Assembly: GCA_028015205.1 (NCBI GenBank)
Contig: CM051514.1
Location: 21,902,150 to 21,966,149 of the forward strand
Origin: Mytilisepta virgata
Lineage: Eukaryota > Mollusca > Bivalvia > Mytilida > Mytilidae
Reading direction: 5' to 3'
Length of the DNA: 64,000 nucleotides
Below are positions 1 to 11,905 of the stretch, in pieces; position 1 is the stretch's first letter, and each line of letters starts with the position of its first letter. The translations under genes were made by a program, and so were the position numbers. Under the pieces are notes generated by a model, which made no database searches, was not told the origin of the DNA, and saw nothing but the letters and a program-made list of their open reading frames with translations.

Positions 1-400
1 GGAAATTTACCGAAATTGTAATTACATATTTTTCAAATCCGTACAATCCATACTAGTGCTGATGGTATAAGTAGAAATCACAAATAAACTAACCTTTGAG
101 TCTTTCATGAAATTTACCAACATTGAAATCACATATTTTTGGGATCCAAATGATCCTGATAAGTCTTAAAGATAATATGATCCAAAAAAACCTATAGTTG
201 CTAAGTAAAAATTCAAAAAAGAATAGTCTTAGACACTTTCAGGAAATTTACCAAAGTTTGAATCACATATTGTTGACATCTAGATGATCCCAATATGTAT
301 TACTGCTGATCTGATCCAGAAAATACATGGTTTTCGTGGCAAAAATCAAAATATTAATCAGGATTATGGTCTTTGAGACTTCCAGGAAATTAACCAAAGT
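1..400. repeat. Degenerate tandem repeat, units of about 110-145 bp
   Basis: The phrase GGAAATTTACCRAARTTG followed by an A/T-rich stretch containing CACATATT recurs near positions 1, 110, 241 and 385, usually preceded by TTTCAG or TTCCAG. Unit spacing (about 109, 131 and 144 bp) is irregular, so this is an old, diverged array. It continues beyond the left edge of the window. No coding potential was seen. Confidence 0.6.
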
Positions 401-414
401 TGGAACAGCATCTT

Positions 415-985
415 AAAACAATTCCGAAACATTTGGCACAATCTACATTAGCAGGATAATTACTGAGCCAGATTTCAGTTCCATATTCCAAATAACCTGA
501 GAGAAGTTGCGTCAAAAAGAAATAATGTATCCTTAGGCTCCCTGTGTTACCTCGCCCTCAGGGGCGCTATTCAAATTCCGAAACATTTGGCACAGTCCCC
601 AAAGGAATAATGTACCCTTAGGCCACCCGTGGAGCTCGGCTCCCAGGGACGCTATTCAAAATCACATTCTAAATTGGCAGGGCAATTACTGAGCCAACTT
701 ACAGCTCCGTATTCCAAATAACCTTAGAGGAGTTGTGTGACAAAGGAATAATGTACCCTTAGACTGCCCTTGTAGCCCGGTCCCCAGGGGCGCTATTCAA
801 ATTCCAAAACCTTTGTCATAATCTACATTGACAGGGCAATTACTGAGCAAACTTTCAGTTCCGTATTCCAAAAAAACTGAGAGAAGTTGCGTCAAAAAGA
901 AATAATGTATCCTTAGGCTTCCTGTGTTACCTCGCCCCCAGGGGCGCTATTCAAATTCCGAAACATTTGGCACAGTCCCCACACA
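415..985. repeat. Complex tandem repeat with GGGGCGCTATTCAAATTCC motif
   Basis: A block running from AAATAATGTATCCTTAGG through CAGGGGCGCTATTCAAATTCC occurs four times (from about 515, 603, 735 and 898). The first and last copies share a longer stretch ending in CATTTGGCACAGTCCCC, so a larger unit of about 380 bp is itself duplicated. No protein or RNA gene is suggested. Confidence 0.7.
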
Positions 986-1055
986 CAGTGCAATCAATGA
1001 CCCAAGTGTCATCTTTCTACACTTAATGGCGACGTGTTTCCTATTCTTCATTGTG

Positions 1056-1057
<2 letters not shown>

Positions 1058-1101
<44 letters not shown>
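1058..1101. repeat. (TA)n microsatellite
   Basis: A nearly uninterrupted run of about 20 TA dinucleotides. The short Tyr/Ile-rich frames across it on both strands are artefacts of the repeat. Confidence 0.95.
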
Positions 1102-1896
1102 GTGAAAAAAGCCAAAATACCAATATATAAAATTTCATGCCGCTTGGTTTTATTTATTACTTCATTTAGAAAACGTATTTATATTAACAAAAGCAATAAA
1201 ATTTTCAGAAAAGTTATTATGGTAATTGACTTTTAATTAACGTAAAATGCATAATTTTAATAAATTTTACTTCCAAAAATGTAAAATATTAATGAACACA
1301 TGTTCTAAAATAAAAGACCTGTTTCGATTCATTTGGCAGTTGATAGTAGTGCATTGTAAAAGTTAAGGACGTCCTACAAACTTCAGATTGTTTTGCAGTC
1401 TTTTCTATGCGATTTAATTAATATTCGATTATACATTTTTCAAATCATTATTTAGATATGAAATTAATTGGACTGTAAGTCGATAAGACGAAAATGGTTG
1501 TTATACAGCTTCAAAAGGGGGAATGTATCTGTTAAACTGCGTAATACGCCTTTAATAGCACCATTTTAAAATATTGGGAAGCAATTCAGTCGAAGTTACA
1601 GACCTGAAAAGTTAAATTGAATAAATAAATATAAATACGAATGGTATTTTATTTAAAGAATAAAGAACATATAAGTTGATATAATTCAAAATTCATTTAT
1701 TTAATTTATACGAATTAATTTTCAAATTTAACTGTCCATTGTTGTTTATGTAAGCAGCATCGTATGTTGACCCGCTTGTTTCTCATAAGAGACCTTAATG
1801 TGTTTTTTGAACTAGTGCAGCGCATGAAACGTCCTTCGAAACTTGACCTTCGAGTTGGTATTTAAATTTCCGCCTAAAGAAAAGATACTGCTCTTT
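1102..1896. other. AT-rich stretch with no recognised feature
   Basis: No exon-like frame, repeat family or RNA gene was recognised between the TA repeat and the 3' end of the next element. Confidence 0.5.
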
Positions 1897-3231
1897 TTAG
1901 CTCATCTGGCCTAAAAGGCCATGTGAGCTATTGCAATCACTTGTAAACTCGTCGTCGTAAACTTTCCTTTGAAGATCTCCCAGGAAACCACTGAGGCAAA
2001 TGGAACAAAACTTGGTAGCAGTGGTCCTCTTTTAGAATTGTATCCGATGACCATGGCTGTCATCCAAGTTGGGCGCCAGAGCCGCACATAGTTTAACATA
2101 GGACCCTATGGGCAATACTTAAATATCTTCTTGACTGAAACCATTTGGCCAATTGGAACAAAAATTAGCAGCAATGGTGCTCAGGTGGTCCTCTTTCGGA
2201 ATTGTATCCGATGACCCCGCCCACCATCCATGATGGCCGCAAGAGCCTAACATAGTTTAACATAGTAGCCTATGGCGAATTTACTTATAGATTTTCTTGT
2301 CTGAAACCACTTGGCCAATTCGAACAAAACTTGGCAGCAATGGTCCTTATGTGTTCCTCTTTCAGACTTGTATCCGATGACCCCGCCCGCAATCCAAAAT
2401 AGCAGCAAGAGCCGAACATTGTTTAACATATGACCCTATTGGAAATTTACTTAAATATTTTCTTGTCTGAAACTACTGAGCCAGTTGGAACAAAACTTGG
2501 CAACAATGGTCCTTACGTGGTTCTCCTTCAGATTTGTATCTGATGACCCCGCCCGCCATCCATGTTGTCGGCAATAGCCGAACATAGTTTAACATAGGAC
2601 CCTCAGGGGAATGTACTTAAAGATCTTCTTATCTGAAACGACTTGACCAATTGGAACAAAACTTGGCAGCAATGGTCCTTAGGTGGTCCTCTTTCAGACA
2701 TATATCCGATGACCTCGCCCGCCATCTTGGATGGCGCCAAGAGCTGAACATAGTTTGACATAGGACCCTTTTGGGGATGTACTTTAATATCTTCTCGTCT
2801 GAAATGGCTTGACCAATTAGAACAAAACTTGGCAGCAGTGGTCATTATGTGGTTCTCTTTTAGAACTATATCCGATGAGTCCGCCTGCCATCCAAGATGG
2901 CCGCCAGATCCGAACATAGTTTAACATAGAACCCTATTGGAAATTTACTTGAAGATCTACTTGTCTGAAAACATTTAGCCAATTGGAACGAAACTTGATA
3001 GCAATAGTCTTGTGTTGGTTTTCTTACGAATTGTATCTGATGACCCTGTCCACCAATGAATATGGCTGCCAAAGCCAAACATAGTTTAACGTAGTATCTA
3101 ATGGGAAAGATCACTGAAAGATCTTCTTGTTTGAAACCAGTGAGCCCGTTGGAACTTGACAGCAATGTTCTATGCTGCCATTCAAGATTGACAAAGTCCA
3201 CGTGAGCGATCCAGGCTCCTGGGAGCCCCTT
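1897..3231 (-). mobile_element. Pearl/Helentron-like element, full length, reverse orientation
   Basis: Read on the minus strand, the element starts at about 3231 with a hairpin (GGCTC-CCAG-GAGCC) followed by GATCGCTCACGTGG. It ends at 1897 with a GGCC/GGCC hairpin, a short spacer and CTAA. The core is about seven diverged tandem units of roughly 165-175 bp, each with a 'TAGTTTAACATAGGACCCTA' phrase and a 'CCGCCCGCCATCCAAGATGG' phrase. The same ends are seen at 45739-47855, 53749 and 63121. No transposase is encoded. The Helentron relationship is inferred from the CTAA end with an upstream hairpin and from subterminal inverted repeats. The tandem-core layout resembles pearl elements described in bivalves. 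Confidence 0.7.
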
Positions 3232-3320
3232 GTTTATGTATTTTGTCAAAAGGTATGGTGGATATCTTGACACAAATTTCACACATAAATATTTTTGCTG
3301 AATATCCCCTCGTTTTAGTT

Positions 3321-3540
3321 TTATTTGAGTATATATTTAATAATTAGTGGAGCAGTAGGATTAGGATGATTCTTCTGAAATTTTAAAGTTTTGTTTACAA
3401 AATTATAAAAAAAACTCTGGTTATCATTTATCACATTTTGTGCATACCATACATCATCAACTCCTAATGACTGCAACATACATTTGACATTGAACATTAT
3501 TGCAAGCATCATATATCATCATAAAATGTCTTAAGTATCA
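3321..3540 (-). pseudogene. LINE ORF2 C-terminal fragment
   Basis: The minus-strand frame contains the phrases GVDDVWYAQNV and FYNFVNKTLK. This resembles the region near the end of CR1/L2-like LINE ORF2 proteins (a 'LGFxxIWxxQ...F...VKxxLxD' pattern). The fragment is about 60 residues, without the RT core, and sits immediately upstream of the pearl/Helentron-like element on the same strand. I read it as a dead LINE remnant. The family assignment is tentative. Confidence 0.4.
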
Positions 3541-3787
3541 GTTGTTCGGTCTTTAGCAAATGAAGACAACATTTAAGTGTCTTTTCCTTTCTCTCTAAGA
3601 ATCTGCCCTTCCCTGTATAAATCATCACCAGGCAATATCACAGTTTAAAATGATTTAATTACTTCAATTAGGAAAACTAATTAATTACATGAACCAAAGA
3701 ATCCAGACAGTAGCTCAGTTTCAGTGGAATTGATGAAATGTTATTTTTGTTTGCTTTAACCAATTAACTACATTTACTTTTTAATTA
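3541..3787. other. Unannotated AT-rich stretch
   Basis: Nothing recognisable beyond short A/T-rich runs. Confidence 0.4.
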
Positions 3788-4205
3788 TACCCCCGCAAAC
3801 ATAGTTTGGGGGGGTATATAGGAATCAGCCTGTCCGTCCGTCTGTCTGTCTATCCGTCCAGAATTTTTTTGTACCCGCAGTTTCTCAAACATGCCTTATC
3901 GGAGGTTAATGAAACTTTCCATACTGTTAGATCCTAGTACGTAGATGTGCGCATGCGAAGTATGTCCTGGTCCAATACTTTTAACACAAACAGGAATCCA
4001 AACTCAGCTAAGGGTTATATCTGCATCAAAAGGAAGAGCCTTAGAAATTTCTAGAAACTTTTGTCAAATTCTGAACGCAAAATTTAAAGGCATTTAAATA
4101 ATGAATCATATACAATCCCATAACGCTTTAAACGCAATCAAGATAGTTGAGTATAAATATAGCATTAACAGACAGTCATGATAGTCTGACAGACAGGACC
4201 TCTAG
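3788..4205. repeat. Interspersed repeat beginning with a C/G-run hairpin and (GTCY)n
   Basis: Opens with an imperfect hairpin (ACCCCCGCAAACATAGTTTG then GGGGGG and TATATAGGAA) followed by a GTCCGTCCGTCTGTCTGTC microsatellite. A related end in the opposite sense (a GACGGACGGAC run, then CCTATATATCCCCCC) is seen at 45670-45715. This looks like one end of a multi-copy element. Its right boundary is uncertain; I placed it near the ACAGACAGGACCTCTAG phrase. Confidence 0.45.
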
Positions 4206-4559
4206 TTTTGAAATTATAATTTCGAGATAAATCGATATGTTATCTGATCAATTATCAAACAAAATCATTCCCTATGGATTTTTATATATCGCAATAAACG
4301 ATTTCACTGAGGTTTGTTCCTGTTATTCAACCTTGAAGCTTGTTTGCTTTAATTATTGCTTGCATTCACAGAATTATTTTTAATTACGTTAGGCTGATAG
4401 AATAATCTCGAAAAACTAAAATATATCTAGTTTTGCATCACTATTTGGTCACTAATTCATTTAAATTCTGTTTATGCAACATGACTGTTTTTTTAATCAT
4501 AATCTGTCAAAACTTATCACCTGTGCTGCTTGGGTATGGAACAACATTAATGTTACTAA

Positions 4560-4700
4560 TATGCTGTTAGCGTAGGCAGTGATGCGAGCGCATCAGTGGC
4601 CCTTTCTAGAAACTCATTTCCGGCAGCACGATTCTGACTGTATACATGGCCATATTCGCTTTAACAAACAAATTCACTTCGGATTGCATAGTATGTCTTC
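4560..4700. repeat. Interspersed repeat fragment shared with 44180-44240 in inverse orientation
   Basis: The phrase ATGGCCATATTCGCTTTAAC and its flanks recur as the reverse complement at about 44180-44240. Two inverted copies about 39 kb apart identify a dispersed family, although neither copy shows clear ends. Confidence 0.5.
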
Positions 4701-5600
4701 AGTAGTTTAAAAATTCTAGTGGATCATCAAGATAATTTATCTTTGAACATATTTACATATATATGTTTTAAATATAATGGCGTAACATTTATGGAAATTT
4801 TCATTTCAATCAAAATCAACTTAGCATCACAAATTCTCATCAATTGTATTTTTTATGTTTATATTAAAAAAAATTACACTATGTTATCACGTTTTTCTTT
4901 ATACATATTATACGATGTGTATGATCGTAACGTCATGAACGTATAATAAATAAATTATTCACTTGAACTTGCAAACGTTATAGTTACTTATTATACTGCT
5001 TTTGTTTGTACAATCACGATCTAGCATGAAATATTTTGTTTATCATGTTTTTAAGGATACACGTAATAACACGCAGAAAGCGTTGCTACAGAAAATCTAC
5101 ATTTGTACTTACATTTATATATATATTCCGTAAGGTTGTTGTTTATTTCTCATGTAACACCTATAAGGAAAATTAAAAAAGCAAACCCCGACATAAATAA
5201 GTCTACAATATATGTACAATGTCAGAAAATATAAAGTTTATTTGTATGAGCCTTAGAAATGGGTAGAAATGCGAGGTTAACCGAGTACAAATAAACTACA
5301 ATGCAAGAAAATGGAACATTTTTAGCTGATTTGAATACAGCTAATAAGGAGCGTTTTGGGGGCGTAATCTAGGTCAACATGACGTCATAAACACGGTGAA
5401 CCAGAACACAATACAACCTATCGTTGAATGTGTGGACAAGGGTCCCAGGAGAATTTATTAAGCACTAGCCTAATATTGAAAACAATATTTGGGGAGGCTA
5501 CATTGGTGACCGTCATTCCAGCATAAATTGTCCTTTGCAGCATATAACGAATATTAAATTAAAAATGCCGATGGAACCATGATATTTAAAATTACTAACT
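4701..5600. other. AT-rich non-coding stretch
   Basis: No recognised gene or repeat. A 75-codon frame from 4719 is Ile/Tyr/Asn-rich, has no splice context or family resemblance, and was not accepted. Confidence 0.4.
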
Positions 5601-5605
5601 TAAAG

Positions 5606-5772
5606 TTTTGGGAAATTTCCCGAATAGGTGATGGTACATATATTATAATATATTACACTGCATCAATTTATTTTTGAAATATCACAACATGCTTATAGAA
5701 TTAAGTTTCGGGAAATTTCCCGAAAAATTTGTTGCAAACTTTACAAGGAAATCTTTTCGGGAGTTTTCCCAA
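5606..5772. repeat. Three GGGAAATTTCCC-type palindromes
   Basis: The perfect palindrome GGGAAATTTCCC occurs at 5610-5621 and again at 5710-5721, exactly 100 bp apart. A degenerate third copy (CGGGAGTTTTCCCAA) lies at about 5758-5772. Each copy matches the general Rel/NF-kB decameric consensus (GGRNNYYYCC), but nothing here shows that they are bound by a protein. Confidence 0.6.
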
Positions 5773-5774
5773 AA

Positions 5775-6580
5775 TATTTAGAGAAAAGCAAATATTTTTA
5801 AATAAATTACACATCTTGTTGTAGTTGATATATAATGTCATTAAAATAGCTATGTTTATAATGCAAATAGTAGAACTGGTACCTGTTTTTAATAAAAACT
5901 TATTAAATTGCTATCATATTTTGTTTTTTCCTAAGTTAAATACTTACAATTATTGCATCCATGGTTTTTCATTTGAAAAGGGAATAAAATAGAATTTCCC
6001 TTTTTAAAATAGAAGAGCTTTAAGGTCTAATCAATAATTCCGGGACAACAAAATTATAGAGAAAATCAAAATAAACGTGAACACAAAAACATACTACAAA
6101 CTAAAAATTATAAACAAGAAATATACGAACCCACCATAATACCAGGATAAAACTATGGAAATGATAGAGAAAGCAGTAACTTTAATATGGTTTATGTCAA
6201 GTCCGATTCTGGTAATGAAATAACAAAAGATTCTGTGTATCCCAAATAGTCTTTATGATAAATGTGTATCTTAAGGTGGTACCCAACACTACAGGGAGAT
6301 AACTCTTAAAAATCACCAGAGTGTTTGAATATCATAAATATCAAAACTCTACGACGTACAAGTCAACATGTCTTATCAAACATCACTTTACTATTTTTTA
6401 ATTCCACAATATCTGTTGCCTTTTTCTGCTGAGGAAATGTTTGAATATATATCTTTATAAAATCAAATTAACATGATTAAACTGGATTTTGACATAAAAA
6501 AAATTAACGAAGATATTGTATTTTTAAAAACCTATAAATGTTCTACATAATTACTTAATGATTGACTCTTAAAACAATCA
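5775..6580. other. AT-rich non-coding stretch
   Basis: No gene or recognised repeat was seen. Confidence 0.4.
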
Positions 6581-6581
6581 A

Positions 6582-6678
6582 GTCTATGAAGAAATAACCT
6601 CACTGAAGTATTGCGCACTAAATAGCGGGTTACTTAAAGTGCGCACCACGCACATTGGGGTTATTTCGAATAGACTGA
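6582..6678. repeat. Small imperfect palindrome (MITE-like)
   Basis: The left arm (GTCTATGAAGAAATAACC) pairs with the right arm (GGTTATTTCGAATAGAC) around a centre holding repeated GCGCAC motifs. The size and structure suggest a short fold-back repeat. No target-site duplication could be fixed. Confidence 0.5.
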
Positions 6679-6679
6679 A

Positions 6680-7452
6680 AATAAGATTACAGTCAACCCT
6701 TATAATTTCATTCCATGTGATGTTTTAACGTCAAAAACAGAGTCATTCCCCTTACTGACGTCATAGTAGAAAAGAAAAATTGAGTCTATGCTATGATAGA
6801 CGTTAAAATTTTAAACAATCAAATGAGGCGTTACATCCAATATGAGATTATAACTTATAAATGACCTTATAATTTCAATAGGTCAATTAATGGCTTTCTA
6901 AATCTATGCGTTCTATTATTTTTACAATATAACAATAGTTTAAAATTCTCTGATGGGAATATTGTTTGGCGACTTTAATATTTCCTCAAGGGAATATTGC
7001 TATGACCTTACATAATGTTTTGCATTCAACAATAGTGTTTCACTAATCAAAATCAAGTATTGCTTTAAAATTGCTACCGAAAGTTTTACTGTAAAGTAAA
7101 TAAAATCATATAGATTTTATACTATAATTTTGTCATCTAGCATTAATGATAATCATTAGGTTTAAGCAGGTTTAGTTTGGAAGTGAAAGTCAATTATGAA
7201 ATTACATGAATTAAATGATGTGCAGGTATTTTAATAAATTAAAAAAACGCTGTTTGACTGCAGTTCGTTTTAGGATATTCATTGCGCAATAGTGTTTCAT
7301 TTATGCAGGCGGCCATTACAAACCTTATTTTAAACATTCAATTATTGCCTGATAAGAAAAGTAATTTGTAATTACGAAATATACTATTGGCGGGCAGTAT
7401 TGTTTCATATTGACCGACGCAGAGCGAAGTATAATATTAAAACTATAATCTA
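6680..7452. other. AT-rich stretch upstream of a possible first exon
   Basis: No repeat or gene was recognised. If 7453-7515 is the first coding exon of the channel gene, the promoter and 5' UTR would lie here. No convincing core-promoter element stands out. Confidence 0.3.
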
Positions 7453-7515
7453 ATGAATAGAAAGGACAAGACAAAGGATTTTAAACGAAAGCCTGCATGG
7501 AAACCAAACTTGAAG
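7453..7515 (+). CDS. Possible first coding exon of the DEG/ENaC channel gene
   Basis: ATG at 7453 opens a 21-codon Lys/Arg-rich frame (it starts MNRKDKTKDF) that runs in phase 0 into a strong donor, AAG|GTGAGT. The acceptor at 26867 (TTTCTAG) starts a stretch that adds seven in-frame codons before the ATG at 26889. Joining the two would give a 28-residue basic extension and a 598-residue channel. The phase match is only a one-in-three coincidence, and the intervening intron would be 19.4 kb. This exon is therefore a hypothesis that transcript data would have to support. Confidence 0.35.
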
Positions 7516-7832
7516 GTGAGTGCAAGAAATTCTTTACATTGTGAATATTTCTAAAACTGCTTTAACGTGTTTTTTTACTTATAAAAAATAACTATCTGAA
7601 GTTAACTAGATTTTATGAAGGTACTTTTCAAAAATAACACTGTTTATCATTTACTAAGTATTTAAGGAAAATTGCATATACGATACTGAAAGAAAATTTT
7701 TCAGCTGTATTTTCTACCATGGTGATATCGATACCATCACCCCTTTATCACACTCCTTAAAATGATATTGGTCACGTGACCAGAAAAAATTCTTCACCAC
7801 TGTCATGACTGTTGAAATATATAATATAGCGT

Positions 7833-7952
7833 ATAAAACATGTCAAAATCCGTATGACATGCCGTATAACCCCTCGATAAATATCATCCCTCGGGCTGAT
7901 ATTGAAATCTCGGGTTGTTACAGCATGTGATACGGATTTTGCCATGTATTAC
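7833..7952. mobile_element. Palindromic MITE, GGCAAAATCCGTAT family, copy 1
   Basis: The left arm (CATGTCAAAATCCGTATGAC) pairs with the right arm (GTGATACGGATTTTGCCATG). The inner segment pairs TATCATCCC with GGGCTGATA. The same family appears at 22871-23009. It is non-coding; the autonomous partner is unknown. Confidence 0.75.
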
Positions 7953-9800
7953 TCTCCATTTACAATTACAAAGTATAGGTTGCATAGTGAATATTGCTCA
8001 ACTGATATACATATAAATATCGATGCCCTACAGCAGTTACACCCACGTTAAAGTATAATGGAAAACAGGCAGTTTAAAACTCATTTTTAAAACCAACCTA
8101 ATATTTCTAAACATTAGAAGAAGTTCATTCACGAATTTTGTAACATATTCAAATCATCAAGTTTTATTATTTATTTATTTACAAGTATGGCCATTTATAT
8201 AAATATACGACGTGAATTGTTCTATTTTTCTATAAAAAAAATTATTTAATAAATTTTATTTTTTCCATGCAAGATGATGACTAGTTGCTATTCTGGACTG
8301 TAATTTATAAATAATAGTACAATGTGTAGCATAAGTTAATTAAGAAAAAATCATCATGATTCTAGCCAATGTCTAAAATTTATTGCTACAGACGTACATT
8401 CAAAGGTTATCAGGGAAAATATAAAGAAGTACTATCTTTAAAAAAGATATTCGACGTAGTCCCTGACTGTATTTATTACTCCATTCTTATCATATAATAA
8501 TGTGTAGGTCGGCAATTCTTAGTTGAAATTTCATTTCAATTATTTTTTTTAAAGTGCATGTATATATCATACATTGCGGAATTTTTATACATAAAATTTG
8601 AAAAACAATATTTCAACAATAAAACTCTCACCACCAGCATCCGCCGATGGATGTGTATACGACAGACGACCACATTGGAGATGTCATAAACGTAGACTAA
8701 TTGAAATATATAATTTTAAACATAAATTTTCATGTGATAGGATTGCACTGTTGTTTTTTCCATGGTAAATGCCGTTAAATGTCTCGTCACACCTAAAGAG
8801 TGTTTGTCCGGTATAAAGTTATGTATTATAGATTTAACGTGGATATAGTTTTCCGAGAAGTTTTCAACATTAAATAAAAATGTATTCAGCGGCATAAGAT
8901 AAAGAAGTATGAATTTGGAATTTAAAAATGCATTTTGTTGAAGTACTGCCAACCAAACTACATTTAAAAAAAGGGAAATTGAATTGAAATTTGAAATCAA
9001 ATTAAATTTGTTAAGATTCGGTTAAAATAGAATATTTTTTCCCGGATTTCTAAAATAGACGAAAATAACAAATACAATTCAAAACGAAACTTCAAATTTG
9101 TTAAGTTTTCCACAGTCCAGGGCCTCGACCCGTTTCGCTGTCTGTAGCCCAGAAATTCATTTAGTTAAGATCAACAAAAAAGTACTTGAAAAAAAGGATT
9201 TTTGATCATGAATACTGCTTGAACTGCATTCATATTAAAAAAATATTTTGTAATTAGAAATAGTCCATTTTTTACACTTTTTACTGCAGTTTCTTATGGC
9301 ATACGATCTATAACTAAAAATTTAAATGTACATACACACAGTTTTGTCTCAGTTCATTGACGCGGACGTAATTGATCCACACTGTTTTGACCCACATCTT
9401 TGAAATGTCGATTCTTTAAATCACAGCAGTATTTATTGACTAATTAGAATGGTTGACCTTTTGAAAGTCGTTTTTTTTTCGAGTTTTAAAAAAATGAATA
9501 GAGGAAAATTGTGAAAAGTGATAGCTTTTCAAAAGCAGAAGTTCGGGTACATTTGACCGATATTAGAACATTCACATCAAATTAAGAATGATATTCGAAC
9601 ATTACCATTTTCCCCAATGTTATCCAATCACACGGCTGCAAATTTATCACATGTGGTCTGTTGTCATGGGACAGCGTCTCTTTAGTTAAATAGGTCAAAA
9701 GCGAGGTTATACGACTACGTAGAAAAATCATGCTTTTTTGTTTTAATTCCTGGGTAAATTATTATAAATACCTCCACATCCGAGGTACCACATTCGCATG
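7953..9800. other. AT-rich non-coding stretch
   Basis: No exon with conserved protein features and no recognised repeat. The longest frame (minus strand, 8716-9000) is Asn/Phe/Leu-rich and matched no family I recognise. Confidence 0.4.
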
Positions 9801-9814
9801 TTTCCGGAATCAGA

Positions 9815-10085
9815 ATGATTGCCAACTGGCTATGCCTTTCGTTTACAATATTACAGATTGCCAACAAAATCCCGCATGTGAGCCAACTTCGCATTCGGAA
9901 TGCCTGTAGCTATTTCTTAATATTTACATCAACGGTTGCCAATATTATCCCGGATGTGTGCCAACAGTGCCAACGACAAGAGCCAACATATCATTCTGCC
10001 TGTCTCTTGATATTTCTATAAAATCAGTAGATTCGGTAGCAAGCGTTGCCAACGAGGCAGCCAAGATTGCCAACAAAATATTCGG
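9815..10085. repeat. Cluster of GCCAAC motifs
   Basis: The hexamer GCCAAC or its one-base variants recurs about eight times in 270 bp, often as GATTGCCAAC or GAGCCAAC (for example near 9819, 9858, 9880, 9961, 9981, 10047 and 10068). Spacing is irregular, so this is either a decayed short tandem repeat or a cluster of NF-I-type half-sites. Two overlapping frames of 68 and 93 codons cross it but show no protein signature. Confidence 0.4.
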
Positions 10086-10175
10086 AATGTCGCTAGATTT
10101 TTCACGTGCAGGCTTGCAGCTGCCTATATATTGCTATGACATCATTGAAATGTTCGGAGAATTTCAATGTGTGAG

Positions 10176-10179
<4 letters not shown>

Positions 10180-10208
<29 letters not shown>
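10180..10208. repeat. Poly(T) tract
   Basis: About 29 consecutive T residues followed by a short A run. It may mark the poly(A) end of a minus-strand retroposed sequence, but no body was recognised. Confidence 0.9.
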
Positions 10209-10214
<6 letters not shown>

Positions 10215-10634
10215 GCTTCTTATAGTACAAAACTATTAAAAATCGAAACAATCGATTGTTGCTTTTCATCTTAGGGTCGTTATGAACTATGAATTATGGT
10301 ATCATACTTTCTATAGAGGCCCATATTTTAAGTTTTTAAAATCCATTTTTTTTACCTGTATATTCATTATGAATGAAATGAGAGATGAGTACTGAAAATT
10401 AGATGAAAACGGAACGACTCTGTTTCTAAAAACGGATGTTAGATATACTGTATATTTGGGTTGATATAAATATATACGATGTTAAATTTTTGTCCAGTTT
10501 CCCATGTTAAATAAATAAAATGAAAAGTATTTACCTTACAGCTTCATTTTCCGGCGATGCTGAAATGTCTAAATGATATAAAACTAGATAAGCTTCTTTG
10601 ACCTACTTTATCTCCTTATTCGGATACTTGCGGA

Positions 10635-10845
10635 TATCTTCTCAAAGTTCAACGGGAATATTAGAAAAGAATCCGGATAGAACCAAGAAATTGGGTTCCT
10701 ATAACCAAACAACCCGGACGTTGAACCAGTTACCATGGTTTCGAACCAAAGAACCCGGATAGAACCAAGGTCCAGAACCAAAAGACCCAAACGAAACCAA
10801 GGTTTTGAACCAGAGTGCCCGGATAGAACTAATTGCATTCGGAAA
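10635..10845. repeat. Degenerate minisatellite built on CCCGGATAGAACCAAG
   Basis: Variants of CCCGGATAGAACCAAG and GAACCAAAGAACCC recur about six times within 200 bp. The unit length varies between roughly 20 and 45 bp. Frames on both strands are repeat artefacts (repeated Ser-Gly-Leu or Arg-Thr-Lys patterns). Confidence 0.55.
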
Positions 10846-10849
10846 TCTC

Positions 10850-11780
10850 TTGACTTTTTATACCTTCAACGTATTTTCCAAATCATTTATTTATTTAGTA
10901 TATTTATATATAATTATATATAATTTATGCACAAGTAATTCTTAGTTGTTATTTCATACATACGTTTTCCTGCCAATACAGTCAAATTGCTCTTCAACCT
11001 GTAAATAATAAAATAAAATCTTTTCGCAGCAGTTGTTTTTATTTTTATCGCAATGTTTTTCACTACTTTTTTTTTCAAATTCACACCATTTACAACCAAG
11101 TTATGTAACAGATATCATTATATGTACATTCTTTGGTGTTATGAATGTTGTATTTAAAACTTGTGCACTTGTCGAGAAAAATTCAGAATTTCTCAGGAAT
11201 TCTTAACCTGGTATTTTAGTTATTATGGTGAAATTATCCAACATCATTATACTGTGGACATTTTGGGAGAACTTCGCTAAAACCAGTGGGAAAATAAAAT
11301 AACGGTAGACTCTGTATGACGTAATACGATCTCCAGATATTTTTTGGCTAAAGCTTATTTACTCGTCATCTTGAAACTTGATGCTTAAATTGAAATTTTA
11401 AAAAGATAATTTACTGCTGAAAATGAAACTCGATGCTTAAGTGACCGAAATTAGATATTCTTCTCAGATGAACTAATTTGAATGTCATAGAAAAAGACTA
11501 ACAAAGGCTAGAGGTTCCTGACTTGGGACAGGCACAAACATGCGGCGAGGTACATGTATGAGGGATGTGGGATATTTGATCGTTTTATACTTGAGAGATA
11601 AATGCATGAGAACTGTAAGGTACCTGCGTGTACACTGAGTACAAGTAAATTCTGCAGATCTTTACTGTTTTTGAAATATGTCCACCAGGTTAACAGAAAG
11701 TGCTTATACTCATTCAGTCTTCTCAAATTTCAGAATAACCTGAGATGTCAGAAGTGGTATTAGTATGCGTTTTGGTATAT
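10850..11780. other. AT-rich non-coding stretch before the LINE
   Basis: No gene or repeat was recognised. Confidence 0.4.
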
Positions 11781-11905
11781 GTCATTTCAGGTTCATATTT
11801 CTTTAAACTCTCAATGATTTGATCATCCTATTAAAATGAAACTTTAGCAAAAAAGAACTTTCTCTTGCCTTACTTTTCTGAATTATATCTCGCATATTAA
11901 GAGGA

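Noticed and set aside
947..1236. Open frames on both strands across the TA repeat
   Set aside because: They consist mainly of (Ile-Tyr)n from the microsatellite.
1911..3282. Series of minus-strand frames with MLNYVRL/MLNNVRL starts
   Set aside because: They repeat with the tandem core of the pearl/Helentron-like element and have no shared domain, so they are repeat shadows.
8716..9000. 94-codon minus-strand frame
   Set aside because: Low-complexity composition, no splice context and no family resemblance.
10608..10923. Overlapping frames on both strands near the CCCGGATAGAACC repeat
   Set aside because: Encoded by a degenerate minisatellite.
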